Assembly: GCF_947507565.1 (NCBI RefSeq)
Contig: NC_089183.1
Coordinates: forward strand, 2,480,001 to 2,544,000
Length of the DNA: 64,000 nt
Direction of reading: 5' to 3'
Source of the DNA: Oscarella lobularis
Lineage: Eukaryota > Porifera > Homoscleromorpha > Homosclerophorida > Oscarellidae
Shown here: positions 32,592 to 44,681 of the stretch, in pieces
Position numbering within the stretch: the stretch's first letter is position 1
Layout: each line of letters starts with the position of its first letter
Position numbers and translations under genes: made by a program
Notes under the pieces: model-generated
Databases searched by the model: none
Told to the model about the DNA's origin: nothing
Seen by the model: the letters and a program-made list of their open reading frames with translations, nothing else

Positions 32592-35195
32592 ATGATGTCC
32601 ACCTTTGTAGTTGTGTTTCTCTTCGCTCTCTCTGCGCTTTCGGCGGGCGATCAGAAGACGTTCGACTGCAAAATGCGCCAACTTGCATTAGATTATGCAA
32701 TAAGAATTCAGCCATATCGCACGAAGGCCCAATTCCAGCAAGTCGCCGACGCTCTAAACGGATCTCCCGAAGCGCAGGGCTGCAATATAACCATTCCAAA
32801 CAGAAAATACGCAGAGAGCCGCTTTTCTACCTTCCCTGCACCCGCTAAATCGACCGTATACGTCGACGCCGTACGTGGAAGCGACACGAATACGGGAACG
32901 CTGGAAAACCCGTACAAAACAATAAACAAAGCCGTCGCGTCGATCGGAACAGACTCGATCATCCTTCTTCGAGCGGGAACTCACTTTCTTCAAGAAACAA
33001 TCGTTCTGAACGCGTCTCACAGCGGACTGACCATTCAGAACTACAACGGCGAAGAGGCGTGGATAAGCGGGGGCGTGCCCCTTACACCCCAATGGAAACC
33101 GTTCAACGTTTCGAATAGCAGCAATTGGATAACGGAAATGAACGAGAACGCAATATATGGCGATCATCCAACCCCAGGACACATTGCAATCAATGGAACG
33201 TACGACACGTGGCAAGAATGCGAAACGATGTGTCAGAAAAACGGCACGTGCAACGTGTGGACTTGGCACGATGCCAAGTACGACGGCTATAGTCACACGT
33301 GCTGGTTTCGCTACGACCACCGCTACGATCCCACGCCGGAGAAGGGAATCAATAGCGGTTATAAAACCCTCGCACCGAATATTTATATCGCCGATTTGGA
33401 TATTGATTCGATTCCGGGACTTCGGGTTAATACGAAACGCGCTATTAGAGCGCGATATCCGAACGCCGATCCCGAGATCGGTTTCGGTTCGAGGCTTGCG
33501 GCGACCGAGTGGCTCAAGCCGACCGTTCCGTCGAAACCGGACTCGGAATATTATCCCGAGACTCCTTTGAGGAATACGACTCCGAATATGTTTCAACGCT
33601 ACTATCTCGGCATCGGTGGCCCGTGCGAGCATTTTACCCCGCCCGCGGGCTACTGGTGCGGTACGCGCGGCGCAGGCGGCGGCCCCAAGACCTATACTAT
33701 CCCATCGGGGATTGTCGTGAATCAGACCGTGTTACCTCACTCGCCTTACAAGGATCCCACAACGGGAATCGTTCAAGCGTGGCGCGTCTATCATTGGGCG
33801 AGTTGGATGTTCGAAATTGGGAATCACGACGTTTCCGTCGACGGCACGACGTCGACTTTTGTTTTTAGTAAAGGCGGTTTTCAGGGCGGTCGCGGAAACG
33901 ATCGCGGCGACTGGTTCTACATCGAAAACATATTCGAAGAACTCGACAATCCGAACGAGTATTTCTTCGACGAGAAAACGAAAATGCTCTACTATTTTCA
34001 CAACGGAACGGGAACGGTGCCGTCGGATTGGAAATTCGTCGCGACGAATCTTCAAACGCTCTTCAACGTGAGTGGAACTCGAGATAAACCCGTGATGGGA
34101 ATTTCGTTTCGTGGAGTGGGCTTTCGCGACGCGGCGTACACGTACATGGAACCGCACGGCATACCGTCGGGCGGCGATTGGGCATTGCAGAGATACGGTG
34201 CGCTGTTTTTTGAGGGCACCGAAGGCGCGATCGTCGACTCGTGCGTCTTCGAGAGACTCGACGGTAATGCCGTAATGATTTCGGGATATAATCGCAATGC
34301 GACAATACAGAAGTCGGAGTTTGTTTGGATTGGCGATTCGGCTATCGCCTCGTGGGGCTATACGACGGGGTCGAGTGTCGACGGGATGGGGCCAGATGGA
34401 ACGGACGGTAATCAGCCGCGATTTAATAATATTCTATATAATTTTGTTCACGAGCTCGGCATATGGGAGAAACAGTCGTCGTTTTATTTCCAGTCAAAGT
34501 CGTGTCAGAATCTTCTCCAGGGAAATATCTTCTTCAATGGGCCGCGAGCGGGGATCAATTTCAATGACGGTTTCGGAGGCGGTTCGAATTTGACGGAAAA
34601 TATTTTGTTTAATACGTGTCGAGAATCGGGTGATCACGGCCCGTTCAATAGCTGGGATCGTCAGGTGTACGTGACGAAATTGATCGACGGGAAAACGCCG
34701 TCGCCCGTCAAACTCTACGACTACATTTCGAGGAATTTCATGATTGCGAACTATAACAGTCAGGAGGCGATCGACAACGACGACGGATCGTGCTATTATG
34801 AAACGTTCAATAATTTCTTTGCGTACAGTGGCAATGGAATGAAGAGCGATTTTGACGGGCACGATAATCATCACCATGACAATGTCTATGCGTATGTCGG
34901 AGAAGGGTACGGTATTAATCACGATGTGCTTCCTGGGCATCAGGATCATTTTTATAATAACTATGTCGTTATGAATGGGGATGGGGACTATGGGCACGGA
35001 ACGACGTGCTCCGGACCAGGAATGACGGTCGTTTACGGCAATAGGATTTTTACACCGAAAGGGAATGTTACGGAATGTGGAATGAGTCTCGCTGCTTGGC
35101 AGGCCAAAGGAAATGATAAGGGTACGACGGCGGGGAAGTGGCCGGATGACGACGATCTCATTGCGGCTGCTAAGAAAGCTTTGGGCATGGTGTAG
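32592..35195 (+). CDS. Secreted parallel beta-helix protein with PAN/apple-like insert
   Basis: One uninterrupted exon, 867 aa from the ATG at 32592 (the frame opens slightly earlier, but MMSTFVVVFLFALSALSAG is the signal peptide). After VYVDAVRGSDTNTGTLENPY, the usual entry to secreted right-handed beta-helices, a PAN/apple-like module is inserted at ~200-260 (TWQECETMCQKN, CNVWTWH, HTCWFRY). The helix then resumes with repeated short strands (GALFFEGTEGAIVDSCVFER, DGNAVMISGYN, IQKSEF, NILYNFVHELG, LLQGNIFFNG). Such proteins bind or cleave polysaccharides (lyases, hydrolases); I could not fix a catalytic residue. Lack of introns among spliced neighbours is notable and fits retroposition or transfer. 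Dead copies of its 3' end follow each PARP copy (~42.8 and 55.3 kb). Confidence 0.8.
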   Translation: MMSTFVVVFLFALSALSAGDQKTFDCKMRQLALDYAIRIQPYRTKAQFQQVADALNGSPEAQGCNITIPNRKYAESRFSTFPAPAKSTVYVDAVRGSDTNTGTLENPYKTINKAVASIGTDSIILLRAGTHFLQETIVLNASHSGLTIQNYNGEEAWISGGVPLTPQWKPFNVSNSSNWITEMNENAIYGDHPTPGHIAINGTYDTWQECETMCQKNGTCNVWTWHDAKYDGYSHTCWFRYDHRYDPTPEKGINSGYKTLAPNIYIADLDIDSIPGLRVNTKRAIRARYPNADPEIGFGSRLAATEWLKPTVPSKPDSEYYPETPLRNTTPNMFQRYYLGIGGPCEHFTPPAGYWCGTRGAGGGPKTYTIPSGIVVNQTVLPHSPYKDPTTGIVQAWRVYHWASWMFEIGNHDVSVDGTTSTFVFSKGGFQGGRGNDRGDWFYIENIFEELDNPNEYFFDEKTKMLYYFHNGTGTVPSDWKFVATNLQTLFNVSGTRDKPVMGISFRGVGFRDAAYTYMEPHGIPSGGDWALQRYGALFFEGTEGAIVDSCVFERLDGNAVMISGYNRNATIQKSEFVWIGDSAIASWGYTTGSSVDGMGPDGTDGNQPRFNNILYNFVHELGIWEKQSSFYFQSKSCQNLLQGNIFFNGPRAGINFNDGFGGGSNLTENILFNTCRESGDHGPFNSWDRQVYVTKLIDGKTPSPVKLYDYISRNFMIANYNSQEAIDNDDGSCYYETFNNFFAYSGNGMKSDFDGHDNHHHDNVYAYVGEGYGINHDVLPGHQDHFYNNYVVMNGDGDYGHGTTCSGPGMTVVYGNRIFTPKGNVTECGMSLAAWQAKGNDKGTTAGKWPDDDDLIAAAKKALGMV

Positions 35196-35773
35196 TTTGC
35201 GTGACTACATTATCAAGCCTGCGTGCATGGTTTCTTATTCACACTTTGCTTTTTTTTGTAGCTTTTCTTTTTTATATGTTCAGTTTGGGCTGCTTCGCTT
35301 TTTACTTGGAGAACTTGCGTGCGTTGTGCGACACTGTTCAATAAAATTCAATTGAAAGGCTCCTTGTCCCCTGGCCAACTTGAAAAATCGACATTTGAGG
35401 TCTCGTATAATTTATGAGTTGAATTATGTATGGTTGACTTCATCAAAACGGCAGAGAGCAAAGAGGAATAAATGATTCACTCGACAGGACAGCTACCACG
35501 ATCTACCTTTTTAGACAAAAGAAGCTGCTTGTGATGCCTACTGACAGAGTCTAGTCCAAAACAGGGCCACGCGCTGACCATACGACAGGAGGCACGTTCT
35601 CTTTCAAGCAGGAAATCAACCTAATTGGCTATCCTCTAATTCGATTTGCACTTGCCCTCTAGTCTCGGGCCCAGACTACAGTAGACTCTCTCTCGCCAGG
35701 ATGGAACATCCGGGCGTGAGAGAGTCTCGGCCCGAGCCTGCCCGAGCCTCCGCGAATAGCTTACTCGCCCGCG
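35196..35773. other. Intergenic
   Basis: 3' flank of the beta-helix gene and promoter region of the macro-PARP gene. It includes CTCTCTCTCGCCAGG...GGCGTGAGAGAGTC near 35684-35729, a loose inverted repeat. No gene. Confidence 0.4.
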
Positions 35774-38700
35774 ATGGAATCAGAGCGCTCAAAAAAAGCG
35801 ACCGGGTGGGGTCGAGGACGCGGTATTCGTTGTGGTGGCAGCAGAGATCCTGGTGGCAGCCCCTTACACAATTCTCAATCGAAATCTCATACCGTTGAGG
35901 CGCCCCGAAGTAAGGAAACTTCGTCAAATTCTCCTCCGTTCAATTTCGAAGCCTCGAGTCCACATCAAACGGCGGTGGGCATTGATCAATATGCTGACAC
36001 GCCGGGCAATGCGGTTGACCCGCGTGGCCTTTTTTCCGGGTCGACAGTCTCTGCCGAGTCTTCTGATTCTGTTTACTATCCTCCTCTGGATCAGTACGGG
36101 CCAACAGGTGACGCGCCTGATGCGCGCCTTCGCGCTGCGGAAGGCTTTCGGAAAGCGCAAGCCAACGCCCATGCTCATGTGTCGCGTGGGAGGAGTGAGA
36201 AGCCGGTGGGAAAGACGGAAAGCAAGCTTCGCTTTTCGTCGCTGCCTTCTGATCTGACAAGTGAAGAGCTTGCGACAATTGTCAGAGAAAGTTGCCGTCT
36301 CGCAGAAGACGACGTCAGAGTCGAATTTTTACGTGACGACGCCGTTTCTGCGGTTGTTGTTCTAAACGACGGCAATGGTATCAAAAGTATTCACCTTTTG
36401 CTATGACTATTTACGCTCTTTCTTCTTGTCTGTAGCTGCTTTTAATTTGTGGAAGCGGCGTCTCGCCAAAAATTGTCTTACGTACAAAGGAGAAAGGCTA
36501 ACGTGGGACATCGATGAGCCAACTGAATTAGACGGCAGCCGATTTCTTCTTGAAAATGCGCCTGATGACATCACTTCAGGCGGAAGCCTTCTTCGTCGCT
36601 TGAGAGTCAGCGACGTTGCCCTGAAGGGAGCAGGTGTAAAGGCGCAGTGTTTTCAAAAGGACGATATCAACTGCTGGGTTGTTTTCACTGGGGGCAATAT
36701 TACGGCAGGTATACACACCGGAGGCGTTTCCCTTTCGATTGCGCGCGATCCAATGCGCGGTACCCCTGACCTTTTGTCTATATACTAAGCTCCCTTGCGG
36801 ACTTTTTGCTAACGACTTCATTTCAATTGATTCCGCTGGTTCCCTTCGTAGCAGATAGCGTACTAATCTAATTAGACAACTCCCACCGTTCATAACTTTG
36901 ATCTTCTTTTCGTTCGATAAATATGCTTTTCTTTCAGATGATTCACTGATGAAAGTCCTGAACGACAACGTAGGGGCTATGTTTACCAATTCATCAGCTC
37001 ATACTCGGTTTCGGTGCATTGAAAAGCCAAGGCATGTTACGGTTACAGGCTTGAGCTCTACTTTATCGGAGGATGACGTGACATTTCTCTTCTACGAACA
37101 CGGTGCTTTTGTTCAGGAAGTAAAAACTCTAAGATCAGCGCAGTCTGGAAAAGAGTTTTTGGTGACGTTCAGAAAGCAATCAGGTAGGAACCCTTGCATG
37201 TGCTAGCTTCATGCTTTCCAATTAAAGATGCGCATGTTTCTACGCATACTGCTGTTCCATAGTCTAAAGCTTTAGTTGACCAAATCAAAATAGCTCCTCA
37301 AAAAGCTAAAGATTGAATCCTTTGTTTGTAGATGCTGCACGTGACTGGTCTAGTCTCGACTGGGAAGATGAAAAACCTTGCGTTAAAATTTATGACTTGT
37401 ATCCCACGTGCACCGATGTTATCGGTTCAAGCACGCCTGATAGTCGTCAGTCTTCCAAAAACTTTAAAAAAACAGTACCTGAAGCTGGTGACTCTGCGCC
37501 TTCTGCACGCGACGACAGTTCTTGTAAAACAACGAAAGCTAGCACCAGTAAATCCAATGACGAAGAAGAAAGAACCGTTGAAATAGAAGAAGAACTGACG
37601 CTAAAACCTTATGATGATTTAGACTGTGACGCTAGGATTGTTGATTATGTGTGGAACGTCAAAAAGCGACGTCGAAAACTGGAGAAAGCTGTAGCCGGAA
37701 AGAATTACAAGATAAGTTGGGATGCTGACAATGATTGCCTCTCAATCAAACCTAAACCTGCTGCTAAAGAACAGGGCGAGGAGTGGAAAGAAGAATGCGC
37801 TGATGCAGCCAGAGACTTTTTTGACGACTATAAAATTCTGAAGGTGTCTGTTGGAGAGAAATTCTGGAAAACAATCATTGATTTTATTGCGGAAGAAGAA
37901 CATGGCGACGGCGTGAGCATTCACAAAGAGGCGACATCTTTTGTCATTGTTGTTGTTGGCGAAGAAACTTCTGTGTCTTCTTGTGTGCGGTCCCTAAAAT
38001 TGGAGCTTAAGCGAGCTGAGAAGACCGTTCAAGAGGAAGAGTCAATTGTGACAAAATACATCAAGGCTAGCAATGCAGAAAACCTTCACGCCTTCTTGGA
38101 CAGTAATGAGTTTGCTTCATTTTGCAGAAAATGGTCAGAAGTAGATTTTCGAGCAAATGATTCCCGTTGTGCAATTGAAATTGAATGTCAACATAAGATT
38201 GCAGAAAAAGTGAGGGAAAGTCTAGAGACCGTCCTCAGCGGTTTTCAAACCGAGTATCTTCCAGTCTCTCAACACCTGCACACGTTCTTTCTGAAGCGTG
38301 GATTTGAAAAAGCCAATGCATTGCTGTCATCACACGGCATTCAGGTGAAGATCATCGCTGTTGACAAGAGAGAGCACCGTCTGAAAGCGGCAGGAAATCC
38401 TGCCGACTTTTCAAAAGCCCGCAATGTTCTGCTAACTAGTTACCAAGCTGTTCAAATCAATGTCGACGACGTGGAAACGCAAGAGTTTCTAAGCACAGCA
38501 TATTTCGCGTCATTCGTGGATACCTTTGCTAAAAAAAAAGACGTCATTCTCATTCCTAGCTTGGATGACATGGCTCGAGCTATGGTGACCGGCGGCGATG
38601 CTTTTGTCGTTGGCTCGGCGATGGACGCAGCTTTTGTAGCAAAGCAAGTGAATGAGTATCTCAAGGAAAACGTGATTTACAGCATAACGCTCGATTTTCC

Positions 38701-41700
38701 TACGGCAACTGGCCGTTTTCTTCAAACGTACAAATGGAATGCACTTATGGCAATTAAGAACCAACTGAAAGCTTTTTCAGCAGAAATTAAGGTTGTTCCG
38801 GGTCCGCGTTATACGTTAGAGCTCAGTGCTAATCGCGACGGCTTGCAGCCGTTGCGAAGAGAAATTGACAATGCAGCTCGAAGCATTAAGGAGACGACTG
38901 CAGAAGTGAAAAAGTACGGACTCTATCGCTTTATCGGCAGCGAGTCATACGTAAAAGAGAAAAGCCATCTTGAAGGAAAATACCGTGTTATACTGGCAAC
39001 CGATCAAGACAAAGAGCCCGAGCCAGTCTTCGACGCAGCCACTCGCTCAATGGTAGGCTCAGAAAAGAAAGGCGAATTTCGAAGCGCTCGCCATCCGGGG
39101 AAGACAATGGCTCTTTTTGTTGGCGACCTTTGCCGTCACACGGCTGATGCAATTGTCAACGCAGCCAATGAAGACCTTCAGCACAGTGGCGGTCTTGCGC
39201 GGAACATAGCAAAGGCAGCTGGAGTTGATTTACAGAATGACTGTCGAGATTATATCAGAGCAAACAAGAAGCTTCCGACAGGGCAAGCAATGCGTTCGAA
39301 ACCTGGCCAGCTCAAGAGCACTAAGCACGTATTTCACGCAGTCGGTCCAAGGTGGCCAAAAGAAATTCTCAGCACAGTTGCTCTTAACAATGCGGAGAAA
39401 AGCCTGAAAGACGCCGTTTTCAATACCTTGTCTCTTGCTTCCAAGTTTCAGTGCAAAAGCGTTGCGTTTCCGGCTATAAGTTCGGGAATATTCGGGTGTC
39501 CTATCGACGACTGCGCCAAAAATATGATAGCTTCCGCTTCTGAGTTTTTGGCGAAGAACGAGGATAGTTCGATAGAGGTCGTGCAATTCGTTATGCGAGC
39601 TGAAGACAACGAAAACGTCGTCGCTTTTGAGAAAGAAATGAGAAAACGGCTTGAGTTCGTTCCTCCCAAGCCTGTACATAAACCGCCGCAAGAGCATCGT
39701 TTCCGCTTTGGTCTAAATAGGCCTGCTGAAACTGCCGCATCTCGTACTACTGTCTCTCCAACCGTTACGGTCGTACAAGGAACTACAACTGATGAAAAAG
39801 TACGTCGTCTTCTGTCATTCGGTTTTTAGGTTAATTAACCTCAAAATTATTTTAGGTTGATATCGTTGTTAATTCTACCAATGGAGAATTGGATATGTAT
39901 TGCGCATTGGCAGCAAGGGCATTGTCCAAGGCTGCTGGACGTCGTTTGCAAGAGGCTTGTACTCAGTACGTAGCAAAGAACGGTCCACTAACTGAAGGAG
40001 GCATTGCTGTCACGGACGCCTACAACCTACCAGCGAAAAAAGTTCTTCACGTTTGGTGTCCAAAGACAGCTGAGGTCGGATCAATTTATATATTGCGCTA
40101 CCTGAGTTTTAGTGCCTTCTTGTTCTATTTAGGGACTGAAGAAACTTGTCGTTTTGTTCCTTATCGAAGCCTCTCGCCTTGAGGCTACTTCCGTATCTAT
40201 TCCAGCTTTGGGCACTGGTCGACTGGGACTCTCTGACAAGAAATCAGCTCAGTCAATCTGTCAAGGAATAACAGATTTTTATTCCCAGTCGCCCAATACT
40301 ACAGTTGCAACCATTCGACTTGTAGTTTTTGACAAGTCAAGGCTGTCGGCTTTCAAAGACCAGGTGGCAAAACTGGACATTAATCTGAAAGGATTACCTG
40401 CAGGAAAGCAAGTGGCTGGCAAACAGCCGCCTAGGGCAGGAGCAGTAGCACCAAAAAATATGATCACGTTGCAGAACGGGTCGAAGCTGACCGTAGAGAC
40501 CGGTGACATTGTTTCGTTCAATGCCGACGCCATTGTCGTTCCCGTTGATCCTTCTCTCGATCTTCGCAAGGGAATAGTGGCGAAGAAGATACACACTCTG
40601 GCGGGCCCAAACCTTCAGGCCGAATGCAACACTAAGCACCCGAACGGCATACCTGTAGGAGAAATGGTTGATCTTGCAGGCAGTGGCGGTGTCAAAGCAA
40701 AGCATGTCTTTGCTCTTGCTTGTCCGCGAAATGTTCCTCCAAATGGAACGAGAGACTTGAAGTCTTCTGTTGTCAAATGCCTTGCAGCTGCTGAAGCTGC
40801 GGGCGTTCGTTCCATAGCCATTCCTGCTTTAGGCACGGGCAATCTCGGCTTTTTGAATTCTGAAACTGCCACCGCCATTTTCCAGGCAGCTATTGAGTAT
40901 AGTCAGGAAAGCGTTGCATCCACGTTGCAGAACATTTACGTTTTGGTCTTCGACGCTCCTCGCTTAGACGATTTTATGGCCGAGCTACGATCATGCTTTC
41001 CCAACCAGATACGTGACGACGATACTAGCGGCGACGGTGGAGGTTTCGGTTCAAGAATGAAAAAACTTTTCACCAATGTTGTCGGTAGCGTTTTTGGCTC
41101 AGCTTCAAAAAAGGATCCCGTACGAAACGTCGATGCTGCAAAACCTCCTGATACTGTGGTGATAACCGTATTAGGGGAGAAATGCCACGACGCGTTTAGA
41201 GCGCTCAAAGAAGAGATAAACAGCGAATGCATTACGGAGACCGTTGATGTCGCCGTTCCAGAGAATCTAGACGAGGAAAAGCTCATGCAGCTGCAAACTC
41301 TTGTCTTGGAAAAGCACGTCGTTATGACATTCAAAGCTGGAGCAGCGGATGCCAGTCCTGAAATTACTCTCTCCGGATGGAAAGAAGATACTAGAAATGC
41401 AATGAAAGTCGTTGTCAAGGCACTTTCTGAACACTGGAAAACAGACAAAGAGGCTCACGTCGCAGAAGTGGTTGCAGCTACTAACTTGAAAGCACGTGTC
41501 AGTTGGTTTTGGCTCAGCGACACCGGTTACCGCGAGTACTCGCCACAAGTAACAATACAGATCGAAGACGCTCTTGTGCGACAGGAGAAGACGGTCATTA
41601 CTGTGGGACAAAGTGAGTTTGAAATTGACGCTGCTGGGCGAAAGCAGATTTCGATTAATAGCGGCAACATACGAAAGATTAAGAGAGAGGACGTTTCCGA

Positions 41701-42474
41701 CGGTACTTAGATATAGCTTAAGATTTGGCGCTCTTTCATTGCACTATATTTATAGGAATTGCTTTGCCATCCACTTGGGATGAAATAGAAGACGGCAAAG
41801 AGGTTGTTCGCGTTGAAGTTAAAAAGGATTCGTCAGAGTTCAACGAGGTCTCCCAAAAGTTTCTCGCCACCGCTGGTGGAATTACCGCTCAGCACATAGT
41901 CAGCATCTTACGAATCCAAAACCCTCGGATATACAAGTTTTATGCAAGAGAAAAGGAAATGTTAGAGAAGAAGCGAGCTACTGCATTAGCAAATCAAGGA
42001 CAAGGATTTGGGGTAGAATGGAACCTTTGGCATGGAACCAGCGAAGAAATTATTCAGCAGATAGTAACGAAAGGATTCAATCGTTCGTATGCTGGAAAAA
42101 ATGGTAAAAGCGTTCGTTATTTATTTATTTATTTCGTTATACATCTCTTTTTGTTGACAGTCGGCAAAAAGTATGGCCAAGGCGTCTACTTCGCAAAGGA
42201 TGCTTACTATTCTGCTAGACCAGGCTACGCCGTTCCAAATGCAAATGCAAATGGCAATCAGAACATGTTTCTTTGCCGTGTTCTTGTTGGCCTGTTCACC
42301 CTTGGCACAAAGGATATGGTAGAGCCGCCCCCTATTGATGCTCTGACAAGCGTTGTTGATACGTATGATTCTACTGTCAACGACATGACAAACCCAGGTA
42401 TATTTGCTAGCTGTTTCACCGACCACCACGCTTATCCTGATTATCTAATTGTCTTCAATACGACGAAATTGTGA
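35774..42474 (+). CDS. PARP14: PARP14-type mono-ADP-ribosyltransferase (RRM-like, 3 macro, WWE, PARP)
   Basis: Eight exons (35774-36377, 36436-36708, 36938-37183, 37332-39799, 39856-40074, 40133-41702, 41756-42103, 42161-42474) sum to 6042 bases, 2013 aa. The N-terminus is Gly/Arg-rich (GWGRGRGIRCGG), then RRM-like folds (LRFSSLPSDLTSEEL; VTVTGLSSTLSEDDVTFLF) and a long KH-like region. Macro 1 (~960-1160) has IVNAANEDLQHSGGLARNI and VFHAVGPRW. Macro 2 (~1185-1330) has IVVNSTNGEL and SIPALGTGRLGLS. Macro 3 (~1370-1560) has DAIVVPVDPSLDL and AIPALGTGNLGF. A WWE-type domain (VSWFWLSDTGYREYSPQV) and the PARP catalytic domain (~1795-2013; NLWHGTSEE, GFNRSYAGKN, YGQGVYFAKDAYYSA, AYPDYLIVF) follow. 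H and Y of the NAD site are visible. The family adds or reads single ADP-ribose on proteins and RNA, often in antiviral and interferon-type responses. The symbol denotes family type, not proven orthology. Confidence 0.9.
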
Positions 42475-42477
42475 CTG

Positions 42478-42652
42478 TTGCCTTTTTTGCATGCTTGCAC
42501 GCAAGCTGTTGGTTATTGTTCCTGTTTTTGTGGTTATTTTTGTTGGTCATCATTCCCGTTGCCTTTTTTGCATGCTTGCACGCAAGTGCGTCTATTTTCT
42601 GTTGGTTGGTTATTGTTTTTGTGGTTGGTTATTTTTGATGGTCATCATTCCC
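42478..42652 (+). repeat. 3' UTR minisatellite of the PARP gene (2 units)
   Basis: Two units of ~78 and ~97 bases, each starting TGCCTTTTTTGCATGCTTGC and ending TCATCATTCCCGT. The second genomic copy (54834-55123) has three units. Confidence 0.75.
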
Positions 42653-42783
42653 GTTTCTGTAACCTACTTATGCCTATTACACACATGCATTCGTAAATTT
42701 GAAGACTTGTCGTTGACAACATTGTCATTGAACACAATCATTGCGGATCCTCTTCGACTGTGTTGAAGAGGTATAAATAAAAT

Positions 42784-43080
42784 CGCTGTGGTCTATCTCT
42801 CTGAAAAGTTTGAGAATGTTGGCTACAACAGCGTCTACGCGCGTACGACGGAGCAGGGTACGGTGTCAATCACGACGTGCTCGATGGACAAGAGAATCAT
42901 TTTTTATACTAACTATGTCGTGATGGATGAATGGCAACGGCAATCAAATACAGTCAGTGACTCACGGCACGACGCGCTCACGAAACTATGGAATGTGGAA
43001 AGAGTCTCGCTCTTTGGCAAAAGACAATGACAATTAAACGTACGATGATCTCATTGCGGCTGCTTTGGGCATCGTATAAT
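42784..43080 (+). pseudogene. Dead 3' fragment of a beta-helix gene
   Basis: It aligns with the last ~300 bases of the gene at 32592-35195: GTCTACGCGCGTACG for GTCTATGCGTATGTC, GGGTACGGTGTCAATCACGA for GGGTACGGTATTAATCACGA, ACTATGTCGTGATG, and GATGATCTCATTGCGGCTGC up to GGGCATCGTATAA. Frame is lost by indels. An ancestral second beta-helix gene once stood here. Confidence 0.75.
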
Positions 43081-44681
43081 TTCCAAGGCAACAGCTAGTA
43101 CCTAACCTGTGGTCTTCTAATGATCGCTTGGTTTCTCTATAAACGTTCATTTCGCGTTGCTTCAGATTTTCTCTAACAACTCCCGTGGCTAGGGGAAGAA
43201 TACGTCTCCGCAACGATACATCAAGCTAAAATTCACTGCCGTCGCTTTGGAGATACGTGATATGGCCGTAGATGTAAGGAGAGGAAACCTGGTCTATTTA
43301 TACCAAGCCACCTACGCCGACAGGCCTAAGAAAATCTAGTTGTTGCAAGTCCATTAGCTAGTAGACAATGGGCGCCTACATAATCAGCCTAAATTACCTC
43401 ACAGTCCAATTGACCTAAAATAGGCATCTATTTAAACCAAAATTACGTAACTAATCCATTAACATGGTCTAACCGGGGAGGCGGCCGCCAGCTAAGCACG
43501 TTTGGGGAAAGGAGCTACAACCGATACTAACCTCTAACCGCCCTACCTACTGACAGCCGCCCTAAGCCCTAATGCAGAGGCCACGGACCCATGCACACTA
43601 ACGCAGTCGCCAGAGATATGCAGAACCGAGCACGTGACGAATCCAAAATCTATACAACGAATGCGTGTCGTCCCCGCTACGCTCAATGCCACATACACAT
43701 GCGACGCATCATGCGCTGCCATGACACCAGCCCTCACTCTTGAACCCCAACCCACCCTCAATGTTTAGATTCGATTGGAAATCGTCTATGCTCAAGAGCG
43801 TGGGAAGTGGCACGACAGACACTCCGCATAGTGCATGTAGCAAAGAGCTCCGACCCCTTAAGTGCACGCCTACTCCGCCGGCCGGGGGCCCCCAAAGGAA
43901 AACCTCGGAAATAATTCCTTGATCTTCGTCTGCGCTATCTCTTAGGCAGACCACGTGGACCGCGTCGGCTTCGAAACGAGAAGGAGCACTTTTTCTTTGT
44001 TACGGAAAGACGCCATTTGAATTCGATCGGTTCCTGCGCCGCTTGGAACGTTGTGTGAAGGTCTCGTGTCGCGATTGGCTTTCTGAAGTCACCTAGTGAA
44101 AAAAATTAACCTTGGGCGAACGAAAATCAAAAGGCGAACGCTTTTGTACCCGTTTGACCCAGTGATCGAGATTCGTCGGGGTCCCCGGTCAGAATGCAGC
44201 TACGCGCCTAGAGGAAAGCAGCTCAATGAAGCGGAAATGGCGCCGAGAAAGGCTTCACCTTGAGCGTAGAGAGGGGAAAGAGAGTCGGTTCGCCATGTTG
44301 ACAATTGCCTATACGGGAGCTACGAAACTTCGTTTCCGTGTTTCCATGGCCGACGACTTCGTTTGGGCGATCAAGAATCGGCGTTATTTTTTTTCTAGAA
44401 TGATCCTAATTTCCTACCCTAGAAACCGCCATTGCGTCCAAAATGTTGCTCTCATTGCTGTCATGATTGTGTGCGAAGGAGGAAGTAACCACACTGGGAA
44501 ATCATACAGTGTCAGACGAATTTTCACTCGTTTTCAATTTTGGTCTTGTGCATGCGCTTTTATTAGCCTTTCCCAGTGACTCTTATAATGGCAAAGTTTC
44601 AAGTGCTAATCCTACTTTGAGCTATATTTAATTAAGACTACCGGCAGTTCATCAGTGTTCATTTATTATTCTATTATTCTT
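43081..44681. other. Intergenic, conserved in the second copy
   Basis: 1.6 kb with no defensible gene. It recurs at ~55551-57217 with many small indels, so it is not under visible coding constraint. The 3' end of the mucin-Ig receptor gene begins at 44682. Confidence 0.45.

Noticed and set aside
32754-33632. 292-codon minus-strand frame inside the beta-helix gene
   Set aside because: Shadow of the plus-strand coding exon; no start context and no domain.
34494-34997. 167-codon minus-strand frame
   Set aside because: Antisense shadow of the beta-helix gene.
40936-41448. 170-codon minus-strand frame in the PARP gene
   Set aside because: Antisense shadow of the exon carrying macro 3 and the linker before the WWE domain.
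42449-42766. Plus-strand frame rich in Phe, Leu and Cys after the PARP stop
   Set aside because: It is the translated 3' UTR minisatellite; the repeats explain its pattern.
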